NCBI GenBank assembly: GCA_902779645.1 | Contig: CACZCH010000001.1 | Span: 1-64,000 of the forward strand | DNA: 64,000 bases | Source of the DNA: an uncultured bacterium | GTDB taxonomy: Bacteria; Cyanobacteriota; Vampirovibrionia; Gastranaerophilales; Gastranaerophilaceae | Reading direction: 5' to 3' | Part shown: one piece after another, positions 43,043 through 52,423 of the stretch | How the letters are laid out: the number at the start of each line of letters is the position of its first letter | How positions within the stretch are numbered: position 1 is the stretch's first letter | The notes under the pieces: generated by a model | Database searches by the model: none | The model's input: the letters and a program-made list of their open reading frames with translations, nothing else | Told to the model about the DNA's origin: nothing | Made by a program: the position numbers and the translations under genes

Positions 43043-43363
43043 ATGAAATGGTTAATGTTACTGCTTGCAGGTATTTTTGAAATCATTTGGGCAATTGCGA
43101 TGAAATATTCAAACGGTTTTACTGTTCTTATTCCTTCAATAGTAACAGCAATTACATACATTTTAAGTGCCGTATTCTTGGCACTGGCTTTAAGACATTT
43201 ACCCCTTGGAATGGCTTATGTAATGTGGGTTGCTTTTGGAATAATCGGAACAACAATTCTCGGAGTTTTGTTATTTAGCGAAAAATTAACCGTTCTGCAA
43301 ATTATATCCATAATCCTGATTATTATTGGTGTTATTGGGCTGAAACTTTTTGCAAAACAATAG
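43043..43363 (+). CDS. Small multidrug resistance transporter, Gdx/SugE type
   Basis: 106 residues, four transmembrane helices. The central Glu14-equivalent lies in AGIFEIIWAIAMKYSNGF. The Trp before Ala and the KYSNGF loop are of the guanidinium exporter (Gdx/SugE) subtype rather than EmrE. The last helix (IISIILIIIGVIGLKLF) is complete. Works as an antiparallel dimer exchanging protons for guanidinium or quaternary ammonium ions. No guanidine riboswitch is visible upstream. Confidence 0.82.
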   Translation: MKWLMLLLAGIFEIIWAIAMKYSNGFTVLIPSIVTAITYILSAVFLALALRHLPLGMAYVMWVAFGIIGTTILGVLLFSEKLTVLQIISIILIIIGVIGLKLFAKQ

Positions 43364-43422
43364 AAATCATCATGCTCTCTAATAAATTTATATTATAATT
43401 AATGTATAAATGAGTATTTTAT

Positions 43423-44694
43423 ATGATTAAAAAGTTATGTATTACAGTATTGATATCTGCTTTTATGATTAATTTGAGTGCATTAGCAAAGGAGAGCAAA
43501 AATATGACAAAACAAGAGATTGCTGATAAAAATTTAGAGATATTATTTAATATAACAACTAAAAACAATAACGGTCCTGATAAAGATTTTATGGATATTT
43601 TACAGAAATATATTTTTGGTGAAGTATTTACAGTGGGCGATTTGGATATAAAAACAAGAGAACTTTTGACCGTTACAAGTTTGACAGTTATGCAGACGCT
43701 TCCGCAGTTAAAAGCCCATATAAATGGTGCTTTGAATGCAGGAAATACTCCAATTGAAATAAGAGAAACAATTTATCAGTGCGCGCCGTTTATCGGTTTC
43801 CCAAAAACTTTAAATGCAATCTCAGTTTTTAATGAAGTTATAAAAGAAAGAGGATTGGAAAAAGAATTAAAAAGCACAAAAACAACAAACGAAAATAACA
43901 GATACAAAAAAGGCTACGAAATACAAAACCCGATGTATGGGGATGAAATTCTCCAAAATATGAAAGGGTTACCTGATGATATGGGGTCTGATGTTGCAAG
44001 ATATTTAACTGAAGTTTGCTTTGGTGATTTTTATACAAGAGAAGGTTTGGATCTTAAAACAAGGGAACTCATGACAATAGCAATTCTTACAACAACCGGC
44101 AATACAGGAGTTTTAAAAAGCCACATTAAAGGAAATCTTAAAGCCGGCAATTCAATAGAGACAATTACTGCTGCAATTATTCAGGTTATGCCTTATGTTG
44201 GTTTTCCAAATTCCTTTGCAGCCTTAAAAACAGTTAAAGATGTAATGAATGAGGGTGAAAAGGAAAATAAATTGCAGTCATTGAACGATTATCAAAAAAC
44301 AATAATGTTTCCGATAGGGAATAAAAACGATGCCTATGCAAAATACTTTATCGGACAAAGTTATATTGCACCTATATCAACCGAGCAGGTAAAAATTTAT
44401 AATGTAACATTTGAACCTAAATGTAGAAATAATTGGCATATACATAAGGCAAAATCAGGCGGTGGTCAAATGCTTATTGCAGTTGGAGGCAGAGGTTATT
44501 ATCAGGAATGGGGCAAAGAACCAATTGAAATGAAACCCGGAGATGTTATAAATATTCCTGCTAATGTTAAACACTGGCATGGTGCTGCACCTGATTCGTG
44601 GTTTTCACATTTGGCAGTAGAAATTGACGGAATTGAAACTTCTAATGAATGGCTCGAGCCAGTTACAGATAAAGAATATAACAAACTAAAATAG
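43423..44694 (+). CDS. Exported double carboxymuconolactone-decarboxylase-like protein with cupin
   Basis: 423 residues: signal peptide (1-22, cleavage near ALA-K), two CMD domains (about 35-140 and 175-280; each with [19 protein letters not shown] or [19 protein letters not shown]), then a cupin (about 325-410) with [15 protein letters not shown] and [11 protein letters not shown], both His motifs intact. CMD domains remove peroxides or decarboxylate lactones; the fusion is known from gut bacteria next to flavoproteins and aldo/keto reductases, as here. Acts outside the cytoplasm. Confidence 0.82.
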   Translation: MIKKLCITVLISAFMINLSALAKESKNMTKQEIADKNLEILFNITTKNNNGPDKDFMDILQKYIFGEVFTVGDLDIKTRELLTVTSLTVMQTLPQLKAHINGALNAGNTPIEIRETIYQCAPFIGFPKTLNAISVFNEVIKERGLEKELKSTKTTNENNRYKKGYEIQNPMYGDEILQNMKGLPDDMGSDVARYLTEVCFGDFYTREGLDLKTRELMTIAILTTTGNTGVLKSHIKGNLKAGNSIETITAAIIQVMPYVGFPNSFAALKTVKDVMNEGEKENKLQSLNDYQKTIMFPIGNKNDAYAKYFIGQSYIAPISTEQVKIYNVTFEPKCRNNWHIHKAKSGGGQMLIAVGGRGYYQEWGKEPIEMKPGDVINIPANVKHWHGAAPDSWFSHLAVEIDGIETSNEWLEPVTDKEYNKLK

Positions 44695-44701
44695 GGTAAA
44701 A

Positions 44702-45286
44702 ATGGAAATAACAACACAAAAATTCAGAGATCTGATGCAAAAAGGTACTTATGTTGAAGCAGGAAGTGAAATTTTTGAAGCTTTTCATAAATATAGTCAG
44801 GAAGCATTAAAAATTACTTCTGAAATCAATTGTAAATATAACCCGCCTGAAAAAATCAGGGAACTTTTTTCAAAACTTACAGAGAGTGAAATTGACGAAA
44901 CATTTGGCTTGTTTCCGCCTTTTTATACAGATTGCGGAAAAAATATCAAAATAGGCAAAAATGTTTTTATAAATGCGTGCTGCCGTTTTCAAGACCAAGG
45001 CGGAATCGAAATTGGTGACGGTTCTTTAATCGGGCATAATACAACAATTGCAACTTTAAATCACGATTTTAATCCATTAAAAAGACAAAATCTTACTCCA
45101 AGTCCCGTTAAAATCGGTAAAAATGTTTGGATAGGTTCGGATTGTACGATTTTACCGGGGGTAACTATCGGTGATGGTGCAATTATTGGTGCCGGAAGTG
45201 TTGTAACAAAATCTATTCCCACTAATGCAATAGCAGTCGGAAATCCTGCAAGAGTGATAAAAGAAATAGAGGTGAATAATGATTAA
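44702..45286 (+). CDS. Hexapeptide sugar O-acetyltransferase
   Basis: 194 residues of the maltose/galactoside acetyltransferase type. An N-terminal helical Mac domain is followed by the left-handed beta-helix: [19 protein letters not shown], the catalytic-His region TLNHDFNP, and [19 protein letters not shown] (shortened [16 protein letters not shown]). The end [12 protein letters not shown] is typical. Acetylates sugar hydroxyls with acetyl-CoA. Overlaps the next gene by 8 bases. Confidence 0.85.
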   Translation: MEITTQKFRDLMQKGTYVEAGSEIFEAFHKYSQEALKITSEINCKYNPPEKIRELFSKLTESEIDETFGLFPPFYTDCGKNIKIGKNVFINACCRFQDQGGIEIGDGSLIGHNTTIATLNHDFNPLKRQNLTPSPVKIGKNVWIGSDCTILPGVTIGDGAIIGAGSVVTKSIPTNAIAVGNPARVIKEIEVNND

Positions 45287-46334
45287 AAAATTTCTATTAG
45301 GTTTATTTACAATTTTGCTAATTATCGGAGGCTCAAACATGGCTAATGCAAAAACTTGGGATAAAACTTTCCCAAAATCAGACAAAGTTAATATTCAAAA
45401 AGTTGAATTTAAAAACAGGTTTGGAATAACACTTGTTGGGGATTTATATATCCCCAAAGGGGTAAATTCAGGGGTAAATGCAGGGGTAAATTCAAATAAA
45501 AAATTGGCGGCTATTGCAATTTCAGGACCGTTTGGTGCCGTTAAAGAACAATCATCAGGCTTGTATGCTCAAACTTTAGCAGAACGCGGTTTTATCACTC
45601 TCGCATTTGATCCGAGTTACACAGGCGAAAGCTCGGGGACTCCTAGACATGTCGCAAGCCCTGATATAAATACGGAAGATTTTTCTGCTGCAGTTGACTT
45701 TTTAAGCAACAATAAAAACGTAAATCCTGACAGAATTGGTATTTTAGGTATTTGCGGGTTTGGCGGATTTGCAATAAATGCCGCTGCCATTGATACAAGA
45801 ATTAAGGCAACTACAGCTGTTACAATGTACGATATGACAAGAGTTTCAGCCAAAGGTTATAATGATTCGGTTGATGAAAATGCTCGTTACAAAATGAAAC
45901 AAAAACTCAATAAACAAAGAACTGAAGATTATAAAAAAGGAACTTACGCAAAAGCAGATGGTTTGCCTGAAAAATTAACAGGAAATGAACCTCAATTTGT
46001 AAAAGATTATTGGGAATACTATAAAACTAAAAGAGGTTTTCACTCTCGCTCAATAAATTCTAACGGTAATTGGAATATGACATCATCTCTATCTTTAATA
46101 AATCAGCCGATTTTGCAATATGCCGATGAAATCAGAACTCCTGTTTTAATTGTTCATGGAGAAAATGCACACTCAAGATATTTTGGAGAAGATGCTTTCA
46201 AAAAACTAAAAGGTGATAATAAAGAACTTTTAATTGTAAAAGGTGCAAACCATGTGGACTTGTATGATGGTGGTGACAAAAACGCTATCCCGTTTGATAA
46301 AATAGAAAGTTTTTATAAAGAAAATCTAAAGTAA
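45279..46334 (+). CDS. Exported alpha/beta hydrolase
   Basis: 351 residues with signal peptide (1-24, NAK cleavage). The alpha/beta hydrolase fold has a Cys at the nucleophile elbow (GICGFGG, about 158) instead of Ser, then an Asp/Glu near [12 protein letters not shown] and His in [10 protein letters not shown]. The N-terminal part contains three GV(N) units (about 61-72) coded by a 12-base tandem repeat. Related to dienelactone hydrolase or YcjY-like proteins. Substrate unknown. Confidence 0.75.
   Translation: MIKKFLLGLFTILLIIGGSNMANAKTWDKTFPKSDKVNIQKVEFKNRFGITLVGDLYIPKGVNSGVNAGVNSNKKLAAIAISGPFGAVKEQSSGLYAQTLAERGFITLAFDPSYTGESSGTPRHVASPDINTEDFSAAVDFLSNNKNVNPDRIGILGICGFGGFAINAAAIDTRIKATTAVTMYDMTRVSAKGYNDSVDENARYKMKQKLNKQRTEDYKKGTYAKADGLPEKLTGNEPQFVKDYWEYYKTKRGFHSRSINSNGNWNMTSSLSLINQPILQYADEIRTPVLIVHGENAHSRYFGEDAFKKLKGDNKELLIVKGANHVDLYDGGDKNAIPFDKIESFYKENLK
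45458..45493 (+). repeat. 12-base tandem repeat in the hydrolase gene
   Basis: Three units of AGGGGTAAATTC/GC, each in frame, encoding a Gly-Val-Asn-Ser/Ala repeat after the signal peptide. Variable copy number would lengthen the linker without breaking the frame. Confidence 0.8.
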
Positions 46335-46344
46335 AGAGGCAGTA

Positions 46345-47133
46345 ATGAATCAGTATACCAAAACATACAATGTAATTCTTGATAACATGGATTTATTTGA
46401 ATACAGGTTAAGACCAATTTCGGCAATAATGTATCTGCAAGATGCATTTGCCAGATATACAGCAACAAAGAAAATGGCAGCGTATGACTTATTTGCGACA
46501 AATCAAATATGGATTGTAACTGAATTTAATATTGATTTTGTTGATGATTTACCGTTTTGGTCGGAGGAAATAGAAGTAAGTATATGGATTTCTGAAATAA
46601 CAAAGTTAAAAGTTTATACCGATTATGAACTGAAATGTAAAGGAATAACTTTTGCAAAAGGTAATGCTCTTTGGTTTGTGATTGACAAAGAAACAAAGCG
46701 ACCTGCTAAAACGGATGTTGTAGCAGATAGGTTTGATATCTGTAATGAATTAGTTTTAGGTGAACACAAAAAATTTATATTGCCTCAAACAAGAGAAGTT
46801 TATACAAAAATTGAACACAAAAATAATTTATCGGATATTGATTTTAACAAACACGTTAATAATAAAAGTTATATAAATCTTGCAGAAATGACTGCACCTA
46901 ATGAATTCAGAAAAACAAAAGTGTTAAAGAGTTTACATATCAGATTTAATAAAGAAACTTTCTTAGATGATGTTTTAACTTGTACAACAAACAGAACGGA
47001 ATTACCGAATACGTACACTCATATTATAGAAAAAGACGGGATTTCCGTTTGTGATATAGTAACCGTGTGGGATGAAAGAAACAGCAAAAACAATATTGTT
47101 GAATATAATCTGGATGTAAAAAATGAAGGATAA
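46345..47133 (+). CDS. Acyl-ACP thioesterase
   Basis: 262 residues made of two hot-dog folds, as in FatA/bacterial acyl-ACP thioesterases. The N-terminal half has LRPISAIMYLQDAFARYT and FWSEEIEVSIWISE; the C-terminal half carries SDIDFNKHVNNKSYINLAE with the conserved Asp-x-Asn-x-His-Asn region. Releases free fatty acids from acyl carrier protein. AGAGG precedes the ATG. Unusual inside a redox block; perhaps brought along by horizontal transfer. Confidence 0.85.
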   Translation: MNQYTKTYNVILDNMDLFEYRLRPISAIMYLQDAFARYTATKKMAAYDLFATNQIWIVTEFNIDFVDDLPFWSEEIEVSIWISEITKLKVYTDYELKCKGITFAKGNALWFVIDKETKRPAKTDVVADRFDICNELVLGEHKKFILPQTREVYTKIEHKNNLSDIDFNKHVNNKSYINLAEMTAPNEFRKTKVLKSLHIRFNKETFLDDVLTCTTNRTELPNTYTHIIEKDGISVCDIVTVWDERNSKNNIVEYNLDVKNEG

Positions 47134-47148
47134 AGAGGATAAATAATT

Positions 47149-47685
47149 ATGAAAAAAGTTTTAATATTATCAGGCAGCCCGAGAATCGGCGGAAATTCTG
47201 ACATGCTATGTGATGAATTTATGAAGGGTGCAATAGAATCAGGTAATCAGGTTGAGAAAATAAATGTTTCAAAAAAGAAAATAGATTATTGCAAAGGCTG
47301 CTATTATTGTCAAACTCACAATGGCGAATGTGCAATAAAAGATGATATGACAGAGATTTTGCAGAAAATAATAGATGCCGATGTCTTGGTACTTGCAAGT
47401 CCTGTATATTTCTATTCAATAGATGCACAATTAAAAGCTCTGATTGACAGAACAGTTGCTCGTTGGACTGAGGTTAAAAACAAAGACTTTTATTATATTG
47501 CAACCTGTGCCGATGGAAAAGCCGGTTTAGACAGAGCAATAGAATGCTTCAGAGGTTACGCTGATTGTGTGAACGGGGCAAAAGAATGCGGTATAATCTA
47601 TGGTCACAGCGTTTACCAAAAAGGTGAAATCAAAGATAAACCACAAATGAAAGAAGCATACGAAATGGGAAAAGGGGTAAATTAA
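47149..47685 (+). CDS. Flavodoxin-like reductase (iron-sulfur flavoprotein type)
   Basis: 178 residues. The FMN loop is SGSPRIGGNSD (about 8-18), a Cys segment is YCKGCYYCQTHNGEC (about 48-62, near the 4Fe-4S spacing of iron-sulfur flavoproteins), and ASPVYFYSIDAQLKALIDR is the second loop. Reduces quinones or other electron acceptors in the cytoplasm. Converges with the LysR gene. Confidence 0.82.
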   Translation: MKKVLILSGSPRIGGNSDMLCDEFMKGAIESGNQVEKINVSKKKIDYCKGCYYCQTHNGECAIKDDMTEILQKIIDADVLVLASPVYFYSIDAQLKALIDRTVARWTEVKNKDFYYIATCADGKAGLDRAIECFRGYADCVNGAKECGIIYGHSVYQKGEIKDKPQMKEAYEMGKGVN

Positions 47686-47704
47686 AAAAAAGATATATTT
47701 GAAT

Positions 47705-48583
47705 TTAAACATTTTCTGTTTTATAAATTTCTTTAAGGATTTGTATAAATTCTTTCAAACTTTCCCTTTTATCGTTAGTATGAACACATAAATAACATTC
47801 AAATTTTTCTTCACAATCAAACGGAATCCAAGCAAATTCCTCTGTGTAATCCTGGAAAAATCCGGGAGTTAAACAAATTCCTTTATCTGCCAAAATATTT
47901 GTCATTGTTGTTTCATGGGTTTCTGAATTTAAATAATCAATATCAATAGAATTTATTATTCTTTGCTGCAAAGCTCTCAATTGCGGCGGAGAACCACCTC
48001 CAACCATCAAAGTCCTTCCTTTTAAATCTGATATCTTTGCTGTTTTCAGTTTAGCAAGTTCATCATCTTTTTTTGTTATTAAATAAATTCTGCTTGTATA
48101 AAGATGAATAAGTTTTGTATCAGGGACGTGTTTCATCTCATTATCAAAAGTGAAAAATATATCCTGATTTCCTTTCAAAAATTCTTCCGGTTTATAAAAT
48201 CCGTTAAATATCGGTGTTATTAAAATATCAGGGTATTTCTTCCCAAATTCTTTCATTGCCTGCGGCAGATAATAAACACAAGAACGTGTAGGCAAGCCGA
48301 TTGTAATATTATCAGAATATTTTTTACTGAAATTTTGTGCCTGTTCAATCCCAATTCGCAATTCGTCTTTTACAGTTTTTAGTGTGGTAACAAATTGTTT
48401 ACCGGCAGGAGTTAAAGTTGCACCTTTTCCTGACCTTTCAAAAAGCAGAAAATTAAGTTCTTTTTCTATCTCTTTAATCTGATAAGTTAAAGTGGATTGC
48501 GAGATATACAAATTCTCGGCAGCTCTGTTAAAATTCTGTGTTTGAGCAAGTTCCAATATGTAATCAATTTGTTTTGTGTTCAT
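47705..48583 (-). CDS. LysR-family transcriptional regulator
   Basis: 292 residues. The N-terminal winged helix is RAAENLYISQSTLTYQIKEIE (shortened AAENLYISQSTLTYQ, about 21-35), followed by the PBP2-like effector domain (about 90-285). Divergent from the aldo/keto reductase gene, which it probably controls through a palindrome in the 106-base gap. Effector unknown, perhaps an aldehyde or quinone. Confidence 0.87.
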   Translation of the reverse strand: MNTKQIDYILELAQTQNFNRAAENLYISQSTLTYQIKEIEKELNFLLFERSGKGATLTPAGKQFVTTLKTVKDELRIGIEQAQNFSKKYSDNITIGLPTRSCVYYLPQAMKEFGKKYPDILITPIFNGFYKPEEFLKGNQDIFFTFDNEMKHVPDTKLIHLYTSRIYLITKKDDELAKLKTAKISDLKGRTLMVGGGSPPQLRALQQRIINSIDIDYLNSETHETTMTNILADKGICLTPGFFQDYTEEFAWIPFDCEEKFECYLCVHTNDKRESLKEFIQILKEIYKTENV

Positions 48584-48601
48584 AATCTTATTTTATCTTA
48601 A

Positions 48602-48634
48602 TTGAAAAATTAAATCAATAATTTAATATTTCAA
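48602..48634. promoter_or_regulatory. Probable LysR operator
   Basis: 33-base interrupted palindrome: TTGAAAAATTAAAT and ATTTAATATTTCAA around CAATA, with 13 of 14 positions paired. It lies between the divergent LysR and aldo/keto reductase genes and ends 1 base before the reductase -35. Confidence 0.65.
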
Positions 48635-48635
48635 T

Positions 48636-48664
48636 TTGAAAAATCATTAAACATAATTTATCAT
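48636..48664 (+). promoter_or_regulatory. Predicted promoter of the aldo/keto reductase gene
   Basis: TTGAAA, 17-base spacer, TATCAT, immediately right of the palindrome; the ATG follows at 48690 after AAAGGAG. Confidence 0.6.
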
Positions 48665-48689
48665 AAAAATATAAAAAAGGAGATATATT

Positions 48690-49682
48690 ATGCAATATGT
48701 AAAATTAGGCAATACGGGTGTTGATGTTTCAAGAATTTGTTTAGGATGTATGAGTTTTGGAAAACCGGGGAAAGAAAACGGTGTTTTCCCTTGGGCAAAA
48801 GATTATGAAGATGCAAAACCTATTTTTAAAAAAGCAGTTGATTTAGGTATTAATTATTTTGATACGGCAAATGTTTATCAACTGGGAACATCAGAAGAAA
48901 TCACAGGTCGTTTGATTAAAGAATACGGTTTAGACAGAGATGAAATTGTTGTTGCAACAAAAGTACATTTTGGTATGCGTGAAGGCAGACCAAACGGTGC
49001 AGGTTCTTCAAGAAAAAATATTATGGCAGAAATTGACCATTCACTTAAAAGATTAGGACTTGATTATGTTGATTTGTACCAAATCCATAGACTTGACCAC
49101 GAAACTCCGATGGAAGAAATTATGGAAGCCCTTCATGATGTTGTAAAATCGGGTAAAGCTCGTTATATTGGTGCATCTGTTATGTGGTCTTGGGAGTTTG
49201 AAAGATTAAACCAAATCGCAGAACGCAACGGCTGGACAAAATTTGTATCTATGCAAAACCAATATAACTTGATTTACCGTGAAGAAGAGCGAGAAATGAT
49301 GCCTTTGTGTCAGGACAGAAAAATTGCTGTTGTTCCTTGGTCGCCGCTAGCAGGCGGAAGATGTGCTCATCCATGGGGAACAAAAACCGCAAGAAATTCT
49401 ATTGATGAAGTATCACCAATGGTATGGGGTGCAACAGACGAGCAGGATAAAGTTGTTGTCGATAATCTTGAAAAAATATCAAAAGAATTGGGTTATTCTA
49501 TGGCACAAGTTTCCTTAGCTTGGATGTTATCAAAACCTTATATAACATCACCTATCGTAGGTTGCACAGACGTTAAACACGTTGAAGAAGCAGTTTCTGC
49601 GTTAGACATTAAGTTGAGTGATGATATAATAAAGAGGTTAGAAGGAGCTTATGTACCACACATTCAAACAGGATTATATTAG
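48690..49682 (+). CDS. Aldo/keto reductase
   Basis: 330 residues, the TIM-barrel NADPH-dependent reductase fold. Motifs: GLGCMSFG-like start (ICLGCMSFGKPG), the catalytic NYFDTANVYQ (Asp53-Tyr58), the Lys in VATKVHFG and the His in YQIHRLDHETP, and cofactor-binding SPLAGGR and SPIVGCTDVKHVEEAVS near the end. Reduces aldehydes or ketones. Divergently controlled by the LysR protein. Confidence 0.88.
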   Translation: MQYVKLGNTGVDVSRICLGCMSFGKPGKENGVFPWAKDYEDAKPIFKKAVDLGINYFDTANVYQLGTSEEITGRLIKEYGLDRDEIVVATKVHFGMREGRPNGAGSSRKNIMAEIDHSLKRLGLDYVDLYQIHRLDHETPMEEIMEALHDVVKSGKARYIGASVMWSWEFERLNQIAERNGWTKFVSMQNQYNLIYREEEREMMPLCQDRKIAVVPWSPLAGGRCAHPWGTKTARNSIDEVSPMVWGATDEQDKVVVDNLEKISKELGYSMAQVSLAWMLSKPYITSPIVGCTDVKHVEEAVSALDIKLSDDIIKRLEGAYVPHIQTGLY

Positions 49683-49770
49683 AATGCGTAAGCCGGTGCA
49701 AAGCACTACGATGGCGACACTCTGCCGAAGAAAAGGTGGCTAAATGTCACGTTTTCTGAGAGGGAGATAA
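49683..49770. repeat. Diverged partial copy of module 1
   Basis: The segment CACTCTGCCGAAGAAAA, then a hairpin and CGTTTTCTGAGAGG, parallels CACTCTGCCGAACAAAACG and CGTTTTGTGAGAGG of the large direct repeats (39868, 51103). The hairpin arms have changed together (AGAAAA / TTTTCT instead of ACAAAA / TTTTGT), as expected for a conserved structure. It lies between two genes of the redox block. Confidence 0.5.
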
Positions 49771-49853
49771 TTGAGGCTGTTCGGCATACCTAAAAAGCCG
49801 AACAAAGCCGAAATACCCACAGGAGCCTTATAAAAATTTTAAAAGGAGAAAAT

Positions 49854-50492
49854 ATGAAAGTATTGTTATTCAATGGTTCACCACACAAAAACGGCTGCAC
49901 TTATACAGCGTTAGAAGAAATCGCAAAAACATTAAAAGAAGAAGGAATTGATTCTGAAATATACCAAATCGGTATTGGTTCAATAACACCTTGCAGGGGT
50001 TGTAGTGCTTGTGCAAAACTTGGCAGATGTGTGATAAATGATGATGATGTTAATAATTTTGTCGAAAAATGCAAAAATTTTGACGGCTTTATTTTTGGTT
50101 CACCTGTTCACTACGGTTCGGCTTGCGGCGGCATTACAGCATTTTTAGATAGAACATTCTTCTCTGCTTTATTATCAGGAAAAATGAACTACTTCAGACA
50201 TAAACCGGCATCTGCGATAGTAAGTGCCAGACGTTCCGGAACTACAGCAGCTTTAGACCAATTAAATAAATATATGACAATATCTGAAATGCCGATTATT
50301 TCAGGCAGATATTGGAATATGGTACACGGTGCAACCGCTGATGAAGTCAAAAAAGATTTGGAAGGTATGCAAAATATGAGAATCCTTGCAAGAAATATGG
50401 CTTGGTTCTTAAAACTTAAAGAAGCTGGTCAAAAAGCAGGCGTACCTATACCAAAACAAGAAGAAATTGTATACACTAATTTTATAAGGTGA
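49854..50492 (+). CDS. Flavodoxin-like NAD(P)H reductase
   Basis: 212 residues. The FMN loop is [14 protein letters not shown] (about 6-19), with Cys segment [20 protein letters not shown] (about 47-66) matching the CxxC-x-C-x-C region of iron-sulfur flavoproteins, and [19 protein letters not shown]. The start has AAAGGAG 8 bases upstream. Third member of this family in the block. Next gene overlaps or abuts. Confidence 0.82.
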   Translation: MKVLLFNGSPHKNGCTYTALEEIAKTLKEEGIDSEIYQIGIGSITPCRGCSACAKLGRCVINDDDVNNFVEKCKNFDGFIFGSPVHYGSACGGITAFLDRTFFSALLSGKMNYFRHKPASAIVSARRSGTTAALDQLNKYMTISEMPIISGRYWNMVHGATADEVKKDLEGMQNMRILARNMAWFLKLKEAGQKAGVPIPKQEEIVYTNFIR

Positions 50493-50497
50493 TTAAT

Positions 50498-51043
50498 ATG
50501 GAAGAAGTTAGAATTGATGTTAGAAATCAAGAACCTGAAAGAATAGAAGAAGCAAGAAGAAGCTCGGATCTGTGTTTTAGAATAAACCACACGAACCCGA
50601 CGACACCTGAATGTCAGGAACTTGTTCATGAACTTTTCAATCACACATTGGGTGAAAATACGGTTATTCATCCGCCGATTTTTACGATTTTGGCTGATAA
50701 AGTTAAAATAGGAAAGAACGTTACTATTTTAAATGGGTTTCAATGTATGTCGGCAGGCGGACTGACGATAGAAGATAATACAATGATATCTTTGAACTGT
50801 ACTATTGCAACAAACAACCATGATTTTTATGACAGATATGTTATCACCTGCAAACCTGTTCACATAAAGCGTAATGTTTGGATAGGTGTGAATGTAACAA
50901 TACTACCGGGAGTTACAATAGGTGAAAATGCCGTAGTCGGAGCAGGTGCTGTTGTAACCAAAGATGTTCCTGATAACGCTGTTGTTGTTGGAAATCCTGC
51001 AAGAGTTATCAGATACCTTGATGCGGAGAAGTTTAATAAGTAA
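50498..51043 (+). CDS. Hexapeptide sugar O-acetyltransferase
   Basis: 181 residues from the ATG at 50498 (AAGGTGAT upstream; a GTG at 50489 is possible). An N-terminal helix leads into the left-handed beta-helix: [16 protein letters not shown], the active-site His in [11 protein letters not shown], then [18 protein letters not shown] and [14 protein letters not shown]. Second acetyltransferase of this kind in the block; 3 to 9 bases after the reductase stop. Confidence 0.83.
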   Translation: MEEVRIDVRNQEPERIEEARRSSDLCFRINHTNPTTPECQELVHELFNHTLGENTVIHPPIFTILADKVKIGKNVTILNGFQCMSAGGLTIEDNTMISLNCTIATNNHDFYDRYVITCKPVHIKRNVWIGVNVTILPGVTIGENAVVGAGAVVTKDVPDNAVVVGNPARVIRYLDAEKFNK

Positions 51044-51102
51044 TGATCATACTATCAGGAGTAACATTCCATATTAAACGAATTTTGAATTAAAAATTTT
51101 TC

Positions 51103-51410
51103 ATCGGTTCGTTTTCAGCTCATGTTAAAAAATGTGTCTAAAAAGTGCGATATTATTGCTTGATATGCTTGACTTGTTGCAAAAACGAGTTACTATGAAT
51201 AGTGACATAGCAAGCGTTTTAAGACTCAACAGGTTCGGGTCCAGCGCAAGCGAGCAGAGTGCACTCTGCCGAACAAAACGATTAAGTATCGTTTTGTGAG
51301 AGGTAGTTTTTGCAAAAAGAACGAAGTTCTTTGAAGCAAAACACGTAGGCACGTTTAATGCGAGCGCAGTAAGACACCCCAGGCAGTTTTAAGAGTTTGT
51401 GTATATAGAT
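51103..51410. repeat. Module-1 direct repeat, copy B
   Basis: Same order of hairpins as copy A at 39868-40175: the palindrome GCAGAGTGCACTCTGC at 51254-51269, then ACAAAACGAT / ATCGTTTTGT, then AAAGAAC / GTTCTTT. Same orientation. With copy A it brackets the block 40.47-51.04 kb. Confidence 0.75.
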
Positions 51411-51447
51411 ACTCATGATACTCGCTGGACACATGTAGTGTAGATTG

Positions 51448-51593
51448 TAAATTATCAGAGAGATTGAGAAAAGTACCCCCGGAAGTTTGAGAGAATTCTC
51501 AAACTTTGCACATTTCGAGGGAAAAATTTCAAAACTCCCTGATACAAATTCCAAAACTTAATGATAATTAATTCTCAAAGTTACTGATACTTT
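51448..51593. repeat. Module-2 dispersed repeat, copy B
   Basis: Adjacent to module 1 as in copy A: AAATTATCAGAGAGATTGAG, the hairpin AAGTTTGAGA / TCTCAAACTT, and a right part ending GTTACTGATAC. It lacks the 110-base insertion of copy A and, unlike copy C, its outer stem is imperfect. Confidence 0.7.
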
Positions 51594-51620
51594 TTTGATA
51601 ATTTTTGTGTTGAAATATGT

Positions 51621-52413
51621 TTAATTATTAAATTCCAAAATCTCATTATCATCAGGGACAACAATATTATTCAGTTTTAGAGCTTTTATATCTTCTCTTG
51701 TAACGGTTAAGTGACTCACTGTGCCCATGTGGCTTGCAATTATGGTTGAGTTTTTTGCATAACTTGATATTGCTTTAACATCATTTATATCCATAATCAA
51801 CCTTTCACCCTCGCCAACTAATACAGTAGCTCCGCAAGCATTTATAACAATTATTTCAGGATTGAATTTATTAATAGCTTGTTTTACTTCTTCACACCAA
51901 ATTGTATCGCCTGCAACATATAATGTTTTTTCTTTGTCAGATTTAAATGCTATTCCCATAGCATCATAAGGTTACAACTTCACGTCTGCCGTGCTGGCAT
52001 TGTGTTTTATATAATGTAGTTTCTCCAAAATCTGTTCCGCTTTCAGAAACAATACGCACATCATTGAAACCAAAATTTTTAATAATATTCAAATCTGTTT
52101 CATTCTGAACAAAGAACGGAATATTTTTATCCAATGCATTTACTGCAAATTCATCAAAATGGTCAGGATGAAAATGGGTTAGAATAACCGCATCCAGGGG
52201 TAAATGATTTATATCGAAATCCTTTGGTAAATCGGGTAAATGATTTATATCGAAATCCTTTGGTAAATCAACTCTTGGCTGCCTAACCTCACTGTTCATT
52301 GCACCCTCAAACCCCGGCATAAAGTCCTTCGGCATTAACCATGGGTCAATTAAAAATCTTTTGTCGTTATAAGTAATTATAATTGTTGCATTTCTGATTT
52401 GATGAATTTTCAT
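51621..52413 (-). pseudogene. Metallo-beta-lactamase-fold hydrolase, frameshifted
   Basis: Start ATG at 52413 with AAGGAG upstream. The first part carries the N-terminal strand IIITYNDKRFLIDPWLMP and the metal motif THFHPDHFDE (HxHxDH). After CQHGRREVVTL it stops at 51964. The remainder continues in another frame with DAMGIAFKSDKEKTLYVAGDTIW (shortened GIAFKSDKEKTLYVAGDTIW) and the second metal region, to 51621. One base inserted or deleted at about 51965-51975 explains it. It also holds a 36-base tandem duplication. UlaG-like enzyme; inactive as written unless the shift is a sequencing error. Confidence 0.8.
52199..52270 (-). repeat. 36-base tandem duplication in the metallo-hydrolase
   Basis: Two copies of a 36-base unit, giving DLPKDFDINHLP twice in the protein, in frame. 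It sits before the HFHPDH metal motif and would insert an extra loop. Confidence 0.85.
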
Positions 52414-52423
52414 AGATAACTCC

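Noticed and set aside
43043-43363. Guanidine riboswitch controlling the Gdx-like gene
   Set aside because: The gene follows the Cys-rich gene by 2 bases in an operon and there is no leader with a guanidine aptamer before 42514.
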